Shown here piece by piece: positions 6,807 through 10,413 of a stretch of DNA of 10,413 nucleotides (within the stretch, counting starts at the first letter, position 1; the number at the start of each line of letters is the position of its first letter). The notes beneath the pieces were generated by a model. The model did not search any database. It was not told the origin of the DNA and saw nothing but the letters and a program-made list of their open reading frames with translations. The position numbers and the translations under genes were made by a program. Location: the NCBI GenBank assembly GCA_031264475.1, contig JAISEA010000003.1:1-10413 (forward strand). The letters are read 5' to 3'. The stretch comes from Treponema sp. (GTDB lineage: Bacteria > Spirochaetota > Spirochaetia > Treponematales > Breznakiellaceae).

Positions 6807-6836
6807 TTGACATTTACCGTTGTTTCCTTTTACACT
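6807..6836 (+). promoter_or_regulatory. Candidate sigma-70 promoter of rsgA
   Basis: A perfect TTGACA (6807-6812) is followed after 18 nt by TACACT (6831-6836, four of six matches to TATAAT). It would give a leader of roughly 65 nt before the rsgA GTG, with a normal ribosome binding site. Confidence 0.5.
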
Positions 6837-6908
6837 TACGCCATGCAATCTTCCATTTTTATTGTTTTTGAGCTTGTCTCCACAGATCACATCGGGCGGA
6901 GTCTATAA

Positions 6909-7847
6909 GTGATCGGATTAGTTATCTCCTGTTCGCGGGATATTTTCGTTGTTAAGCCAGACGAGGCGGGTGAAACGATTGAATGTCGTATCAAGGGAAA
7001 AATTTTGAAAGGCACGGAAACATTCCACAACCCACTCGCGCCGGGGGACAGAGTTGTCTTCAAGATGGACGGATTTGGAGGCGGGCTTGTGCTTGCGCTG
7101 GAGAAAAGGCGGAACGTCCTCACCCGCGGCTACTTGGGAGATGGACACAGGCGCAAATGGGGCGGCGCCGACACGCGCGTTAAATCGCAGATATTAGCCG
7201 CAAATGTAGACCTTGCCTTGTGCGTCACCAGTCCAGCGTCCCCACCCTTCCGCCCCCGCTTCATAGACAGGTTGTTGGCTCAATCAGATGCGTCCGACGT
7301 AGAACCGGTGATCATCCTGAATAAGAGCGACTTAATCCTAGCCGAAGATGTTGAAGCCCGCCTGACGGACTTTTCGCGCATCGGTTACCGCGTCCTGCGC
7401 GTGTCCGCAAAAACCGGCTTGGGTATGGACGAACTGCGGAACTTGACAAGCGGCAAGCTGTCCCTGCTTACCGGACAGTCAGGCGTAGGCAAGTCAAGTA
7501 TCATCAACACGCTTGCCGGTACTAATATCAAAACAAAATCAATAAACGAAAAATATGACCGCGGGGTTCATACGACGACACTCGCAAGCCTCGTCGCCCT
7601 GCCAAGCGGGTGGGTGATTGACACTCCGGGCGTGCGGTTTTTCACGCCAGACCGAATTTCCGCGGATCAGCTCGTCTTGTTCATGCGCGAATTCGCCCCG
7701 CTCGCAGGACAGTGTTACTTCGGCTTATCCTGCTCCCATACGACTGAACCGGGCTGTAAGATCAGAGAAGTGGTGGAAAACGGCGGTATTCACCCGGACA
7801 GATACGAGAGTTTCTTACGTCTGCGCGAGGAACTTCTCTCCGTTTGA
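6909..7847 (+). CDS. rsgA: Ribosome small-subunit biogenesis GTPase RsgA
   Basis: A circularly permuted GTPase that binds the 30S subunit late in maturation and releases assembly factors on GTP hydrolysis. Over 312 residues it shows an N-terminal OB-fold (about 1-65, ending in LAPGDRVVFKMDG), then the permuted motif order G4 NKSD (138-141), G5-like SAKTG (166-170), G1 GQSGVGKSS (189-197), the switch RGVHTTT (218-224) and G3 DTPG (238-241). The C-terminal zinc knuckle is Cys269-x5-Cys275-x-His277-x5-Cys283, one residue longer between the first two cysteines than the C-x4-C I expect for the family. The GTG start at 6909 is fixed by GGAG at 6898-6901, spacing 7, and by the protein beginning directly with the OB strand. 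rnfA follows after 132 bp that contain their own promoter. Confidence 0.96.
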   Translation: MIGLVISCSRDIFVVKPDEAGETIECRIKGKILKGTETFHNPLAPGDRVVFKMDGFGGGLVLALEKRRNVLTRGYLGDGHRRKWGGADTRVKSQILAANVDLALCVTSPASPPFRPRFIDRLLAQSDASDVEPVIILNKSDLILAEDVEARLTDFSRIGYRVLRVSAKTGLGMDELRNLTSGKLSLLTGQSGVGKSSIINTLAGTNIKTKSINEKYDRGVHTTTLASLVALPSGWVIDTPGVRFFTPDRISADQLVLFMREFAPLAGQCYFGLSCSHTTEPGCKIREVVENGGIHPDRYESFLRLREELLSV

Positions 7848-7944
7848 AGTAAATCCAAGGCGATGATTCCTCTTTTGCAGAGCGTTTCTTACGATAACTG
7901 CTCAAAAGATAGACGCCTCCTCCTCGCCAATGATAAAAATATTC

Positions 7945-7972
7945 TTGACATTACCCGCATAATAGTTATAAA
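7945..7972 (+). promoter_or_regulatory. Candidate sigma-70 promoter of rnfAB
   Basis: A perfect TTGACA (7945-7950) is followed after 16 nt by TATAAA (7967-7972). The rnfA ATG is at 7980, only 7 nt after the -10, so the predicted transcript starts at about the ATG. There is no Shine-Dalgarno in front of this ATG. Confidence 0.6.
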
Positions 7973-7979
7973 ATGGGTT

Positions 7980-8555
7980 ATGGAGTTATTCAAAATATTC
8001 ATATCGGCTTTTTTGATAGACAACGTCGTCCTTATGCGATTTCTGGCGCTCTGTCCTTTTATAGGCATGAGCACCGACGAGGATAAGTCTATCGGTATGG
8101 GACTCGCCGTAACCTTTGTAACGGTACTCGCTACTTGCGTCACCTGGCCCCTCTACAAGTTCATCCTCGAACCGTTGGGTTTGGAATTCTTACAGATACT
8201 CATATTCATACTTGTGATCGCCGCGCTTGTGCAGTTGGTTGAGTTCTACCTAAAGAAGACCGCCCCCACGCTTTACGGGGCGATGGGCATCTATTTCGCG
8301 CTCATCACCACGAACTGCGCTATCCTTGCAGTAACATTCGACGTCATCTCAAACGGCTATAGTTTTGTCGAATCGCTCGTCTATGCGCTCGGCGTGGCGC
8401 TCGGCTTCCTGCTTTCGCTCATCCTGCTCGCCGGTATCCGCAAACGCCTCCGCACGAGTCCGACGCCCTCTTTCCTGAAAGGCACGCCGATTCTCTTTAT
8501 TACCGCGGCGCTCTTGTCCTTAGCCTTCACCGGCTTTTCAGGGCTGGTCAAGTAA
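7980..8555 (+). CDS. rnfA: Electron transport complex subunit RnfA
   Basis: An integral membrane subunit of the Rnf complex, which couples electron transfer between ferredoxin and NAD to H+ or Na+ movement; RnfA and RnfE form the paired membrane core. The 191-residue length is normal. It opens with MELFKIFISAFLIDNVVLMRFLALCPFIGMS, matching the family start (elFlIfisAilvNNfVLsrFLGiCPFlG), including the conserved N and the cysteine-proline pair. GAMGIYFALITTNCAILAV carries the second conserved TTNCA-type cysteine motif. About six membrane helices are visible. The frame extends upstream to 7863, but that part has no RnfA similarity and contains the promoter, so I start at 7980. rnfB follows after 35 bp; rnfC, D, G and E are not in the window. 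Confidence 0.95.
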   Translation: MELFKIFISAFLIDNVVLMRFLALCPFIGMSTDEDKSIGMGLAVTFVTVLATCVTWPLYKFILEPLGLEFLQILIFILVIAALVQLVEFYLKKTAPTLYGAMGIYFALITTNCAILAVTFDVISNGYSFVESLVYALGVALGFLLSLILLAGIRKRLRTSPTPSFLKGTPILFITAALLSLAFTGFSGLVK

Positions 8556-8590
8556 GTCGGAAATAAGGGTTTATAATTTAAGGAAACAAA

Positions 8591-9388
8591 ATGATAATAC
8601 TGATTACTGCCATATTCGCGTTTGTTTTAGCGTTTACGCTGGGCTTTGCGCTGGGGTTCTTTAAGAAGGTTTTCGCGGTTGAACAAGACCCGCTTGCCGA
8701 GCAGGTACGGGAATGTCTGCCCGGCGCGAACTGCGGCGCGTGCGGATTTCCCGGATGCGACGGATATGCTTCCGCTATTGTCGCCAAAAAAGCGGGCATT
8801 GACAAATGTTCTGTGGGTGGACAGCCTGTCGCAGATAAGCTTGCGGCTCTTGTGGGCGGCGGGGCAAAAATGACGCCGGAAGTTGCCGTGCTTGCCTGTC
8901 AAGGTTCGGCGGAATGCGCCCCGCTCAAGGGTGAATACACGGGGCTTGAAACGTGTCGGGGCGCGCAAATCTCCCTGTCTGGCATCAAGCTGTGCGCGTG
9001 GGGCTGTATTGGATTCGGAGACTGTGTGAAGGTTTGCAAATTCGGGGCGCTCTCGATGGGTGCTCAGGGTTTGCCGGTCATTGACCGCGAAAAATGTACG
9101 GGTTGCAAGGTATGCGTCGCCGAGTGTCCGAAAGGCATCATCCGCGCCGTGCCGAAAGACGCCAAGGGCGCCATAGCGCTCTGCTCTAACCGCAACACCA
9201 TAAAATCCCAAGTAATGAAAACCTGCAAAGTGGGTTGTATAAAGTGCGGTATCTGCGTCAAAGTTTGTCCTAACGATTGCATTGTCCTTGAAGACGGCAT
9301 TCCCAAAGTGGACTACGCCAAATGTTCATCATGCGGTATGTGTATAACCAAATGCCCCCGCAAAGTAATACAGGCACAGCCTCTTTAA
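8591..9388 (+). CDS. rnfB: Electron transport complex iron-sulfur subunit RnfB
   Basis: The ferredoxin-accepting iron-sulfur subunit of Rnf, 265 residues. It has an N-terminal membrane anchor (2-23, MIILITAIFAFVLAFTLGFALGFF), then the ASF-type cluster Cys42-x5-Cys48-x2-Cys51-x4-Cys56 (ECLPGANCGACGFPGC). The ferredoxin-like part contains CAWGCIGFGDCVKVC (135-149), CTGCKVCVAECP (169-180), CKVGCIKCGICVKVCP (212-227) and CSSCGMCITKCP (245-256), enough for several [4Fe-4S] clusters. Extra conserved cysteines lie at 73, 103, 109 and 122. The clostridial-type arrangement CxxGCxGxGxCVKVC supports an anaerobe. AAGGA at 8580-8584 is the ribosome binding site. The spacer from rnfA also has a TATAAT (8572-8577) with no good -35. 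With rnfA it likely forms a two-gene unit. Confidence 0.96.
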   Translation: MIILITAIFAFVLAFTLGFALGFFKKVFAVEQDPLAEQVRECLPGANCGACGFPGCDGYASAIVAKKAGIDKCSVGGQPVADKLAALVGGGAKMTPEVAVLACQGSAECAPLKGEYTGLETCRGAQISLSGIKLCAWGCIGFGDCVKVCKFGALSMGAQGLPVIDREKCTGCKVCVAECPKGIIRAVPKDAKGAIALCSNRNTIKSQVMKTCKVGCIKCGICVKVCPNDCIVLEDGIPKVDYAKCSSCGMCITKCPRKVIQAQPL

Positions 9389-9397
9389 TATTAGGAG

Positions 9398-9453
9398 GGG
9401 GCGCGGTTTTCCACAACGGAGGTCGGCTCATGGTTGCCCATGTGGTGCGCCCC
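9398..9453 (+). other. Long imperfect hairpin just downstream of rnfB
   Basis: GGGGCGC (9398-9404) pairs with GCGCCCC (9447-9453), CCACA (9411-9415) with TGTGG (9441-9445), and inside lies CATGG-TTGC-CCATG (9429-9442), partly competing with the middle stem. No T-run follows on the plus strand. It could stabilise the 3' end of the rnfAB mRNA or control the mini-ORF whose start codon lies in the inner stem. Confidence 0.4.
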
Positions 9454-9507
9454 TGTCTACGGTCCCCCCCCCCCTGCGGCGGTCTTCCGCCCCCCCCCCC
9501 ACCCTAA
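9430..9507 (+). CDS. Possible 25-codon ORF carrying two C11 tracts
   Basis: The ATG at 9430 has GGAGG at 9418-9422 with an ideal 7-nt spacing, one of the better ribosome binding sites in the window. The short product starts MVAHVVRPC and becomes proline-rich because both C11 tracts are read as CCC codons. Loss of one C in total (or gain of two) would move translation into a frame that stays open to a TAA at 9588-9590; the third frame stops at 9515-9517. I do not recognise the product, and its start codon lies in a hairpin stem. It may equally be a chance ORF in decaying non-coding DNA. Confidence 0.2.
   Translation: MVAHVVRPCLRSPPPCGGLPPPPPP
9464..9500. repeat. Two C11 homopolymer tracts (G11 on the minus strand)
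   Basis: Eleven C at 9464-9474 and eleven C at 9490-9500, separated by 15 nt. Such tracts are prone to slippage, and the G-rich strand could contribute to a quadruplex. The exact lengths may be affected by sequencing error. Confidence 0.85.
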
Positions 9508-9524
9508 TGGTGGCTAAAAGCGCA

Positions 9525-9647
9525 CCGCCCTTTCTTCTAACATCGCGTAGGAACCCTGCTTGTTTAAAGCGCACACTTCGTGTGTTTTAAAGCGTCCTGC
9601 TCCGCCCTTCTTCTAACAACGAATAGGTTCCGCTTGCAAAGCAAGCG
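9525..9647. repeat. Two diverged direct repeats, each followed by a perfect 3-nt-loop hairpin
   Basis: CCGCCCTTTCTTCTAACATC (from 9525) recurs as CCGCCCTTCTTCTAACAACG (from 9602), and both continue as TAGGAACC / TAGGTTCC. Each copy is followed by a hairpin: CACAC-TTC-GTGTG (9572-9584, flanked by TTTAAA on both sides) and CGCTTGC-AAA-GCAAGCG (9631-9647). Copy spacing (about 77 bp) and shared elements with the downstream 72-bp units suggest these are decayed members of the same family. Confidence 0.6.
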
Positions 9648-9652
9648 TAACC

Positions 9653-9868
9653 GTCAACTCAGTGGAAGCGGCGCCCCCTTTCGGACAACAACCATTGTGA
9701 AGTATTGAAACACCCGAAGGGTGCGTCAAGTCAGTGGACGCGGCACACCCTTTCGGACAACAACCATTGTGAAGTATTGAAACACCCGAAGGGTGCGTCA
9801 AGTCAGTGGACGCGGCGCACCCTTTCGGACAACAACCCGTGCGAAGTATTGAAACACCCGAAGGGTGC
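9653..9868. repeat. Three tandem 72-bp repeat units
   Basis: Units are 9653-9724, 9725-9796 and 9797-9868, each exactly 72 bp and differing at only a few bases. Each starts GTCAASTCAGTGG and contains CTTTCGGACAACAACC and GAAGTATTGAAACACCCG. Each ends in the perfect hairpin CACCC-GAA-GGGTG (9711-9723, 9783-9795, 9855-9867). The upstream CACCCTTTCGG of a unit can alternatively pair with CCGAAGGGTG through a one-base bulge. The array ends 9 bp before the rnz stop codon. An open frame on the minus strand repeats a 24-residue peptide but has only a TTG start. The units are nearly identical throughout, so this is not a repeat-spacer array. Confidence 0.9.
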
Positions 9869-9877
9869 GAAGGGTGG

Positions 9878-10413
9878 CTAATCCCTGTATTCAATGGGGA
9901 AGACCTGCCGATCCCTTGACAGAACCGTGTCTGGAAAGACGGCTTGCGCTTCCTGCAAGAGTCTTTTCAATTCAAAGTCTGCATAGCGAGGACTATAATG
10001 AATGAGCGCTAGTTTTTTCACGCGAGCTTGTTTTGCGATAAAGGCGGCTTGTTCTGCGGTCATGTGCCGTTTCTCTACGGCGGTTTCAAGAAGGGCGGAC
10101 TCGAACATTCCCTCGCACACGAACAAGTCTGAATCCACAACTTCATCGGCGATGGTGGGAAACGCCAAGGTATCTGTTGCGAAGGAGAACTTTCGCCCTG
10201 ATCGAGGCTGTCCCAGTACCATATCGGGTGTTACACGCGAGCCGTCAGTCGCCTCGACTGTGTCGCCGCTCTGTAGCTTCGCCCAAAGGGGACCCCGTGG
10301 CACTCCACGTTCCAGGGCTTTGTCCGGGTGAAACTCGCCGGGGCGCGGGTGTTCTTCAAGCGTGTAGCCGAAACAAGGCTTGGTATGTCGCAACTGAAAA
10401 GCCCTTACATGGA
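9878..10413 (-). CDS. rnz: Ribonuclease Z, C-terminal part (5' truncated by window edge)
   Basis: Metallo-beta-lactamase-fold endonuclease that trims the 3' end of tRNA precursors. The window holds the last 177 codons; the N-terminal HxHxDH metal motif lies outside to the right. Reading in from the edge, HVRAFQLRHTKPCFGYTLEE contains the family pattern with a zinc-binding His before P-x-x-GY. RPGEFHPDKALERGVPRGPLWAKLQSGDTV is the typical substrate-side segment. ATDT carries the metal-bridging Asp (most members have GDT). DLFVCEGMF and KRHMTAEQA replace the HEATF and GHST forms, as I recall for clostridial-type enzymes. ALIHYSPRY has the last zinc-binding His. It terminates with TAG at 9878-9880, convergent with rnfB and adjoining the 72-bp repeats. 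Confidence 0.94.
   Translation of the reverse strand, partial: HVRAFQLRHTKPCFGYTLEEHPRPGEFHPDKALERGVPRGPLWAKLQSGDTVEATDGSRVTPDMVLGQPRSGRKFSFATDTLAFPTIADEVVDSDLFVCEGMFESALLETAVEKRHMTAEQAAFIAKQARVKKLALIHYSPRYADFELKRLLQEAQAVFPDTVLSRDRQVFPIEYRD

Larger units (their letters stand above)
6127..6908. other. 782-bp intergenic region between divergent operons
   Basis: No supported gene lies here. It holds the minus-strand operon promoter next to 6126, a GC-rich foldable segment (6202-6251), an AT-rich perfect dyad ATAAT-GTT-ATTAT (6307-6319), the 21-bp tandem array (6326-6724), and the rsgA promoter and leader (6807-6908). Several reading frames stay open across the array on both strands only because the 21-bp unit carries no stop codon. 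None of them has an ATG with a convincing ribosome binding site and a non-repeat body. Confidence 0.7.
9389..9877. other. 489-bp repeat- and hairpin-rich region between convergent rnfB and rnz
   Basis: No conserved gene is visible. In order it holds a long hairpin (9398-9453), two C11 tracts (9464-9474 and 9490-9500) inside a 25-codon ORF, two diverged repeats with hairpins (9525-9647), and three tandem 72-bp units (9653-9868). A 9-bp direct repeat GGTGGCTAA occurs at 9509-9517 and 9873-9881, bracketing the repeat block. No simple T-run terminator directly follows rnfB; CACAC-TTC-GTGTG followed by TTTT (9572-9588) is the nearest terminator-like structure. Confidence 0.6.

Noticed and set aside
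7863..7979. 39-residue N-terminal extension of RnfA
   Set aside because: It has no similarity to RnfA, which normally starts at MELFxIF, and it contains a consensus promoter.
9653..9868. CRISPR array (72-bp period, with an ATTGAAAC-like motif resembling some CRISPR repeat ends)
   Set aside because: The units are nearly identical over their whole length, so there are no unique spacers, and no cas gene is present.
9613..9894. 93-residue minus-strand ORF with 24-residue repeats (HPSGVSILHNGCCPKGC)
   Set aside because: Only a TTG start, overlaps the rnz end, and results from the 72-bp unit being a multiple of three without stops.

Overview
The window reads as ordinary bacterial chromosome of roughly balanced GC, with dense gene packing broken by two repeat-rich non-coding stretches. 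The combination of Rnf (RnfA/RnfB, ferredoxin:NAD+ or H+/Na+ translocating), a clostridial-style RNase Z, a pyruvate kinase with a C-terminal extension and an ECF sigma cluster fits an anaerobe. My best guess is a spirochaete of the Treponema type, perhaps gut-associated, but this rests on general resemblance only and phylum-level confidence is below one half. I see no phage, transposase, CRISPR-Cas or defence genes and no tRNA or rRNA.

Layout. Positions 1-4639 (+) look like one co-directional run: the 3' end of ftsY, an exported hypothetical protein whose start overlaps ftsY, pyk (12 bp later) and proA (3 bp later). Positions 4684-6126 (-) are a compact regulatory operon transcribed toward proA: a small three-helix membrane protein, an ECF sigma factor starting in a 4-bp ATGA overlap, and a zinc-finger membrane anti-sigma factor. 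Its candidate promoter sits almost on the first start codon, which would give a leaderless mRNA. Positions 6127-6908 are non-coding, with a GC-rich foldable segment and nineteen 21-bp tandem units kept in perfect register. Positions 6909-9388 (+) hold rsgA, then rnfA and rnfB, with a second consensus promoter that again ends only 7 nt before the rnfA ATG. Positions 9389-9877 are non-coding and highly structured: a long hairpin, two C11 tracts inside a tiny ORF with a good ribosome binding site, two diverged repeats and three exact-length 72-bp tandem units. The window ends in rnz (-), cut by the right edge and convergent with rnfB.

Functionally the genes cover membrane protein targeting (FtsY), glycolysis (Pyk), proline synthesis (ProA), a membrane-sensed sigma/anti-sigma switch, ribosome maturation (RsgA), redox-driven ion translocation (RnfA/RnfB) and tRNA 3' processing (RNase Z). 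I found no convincing new multi-gene system. The unusual material is in the intergenic DNA: the phased 21-bp array, the C11-tract mini-ORF, the 72-bp repeats with interchangeable hairpins, and the two promoter placements that predict leaderless transcripts.
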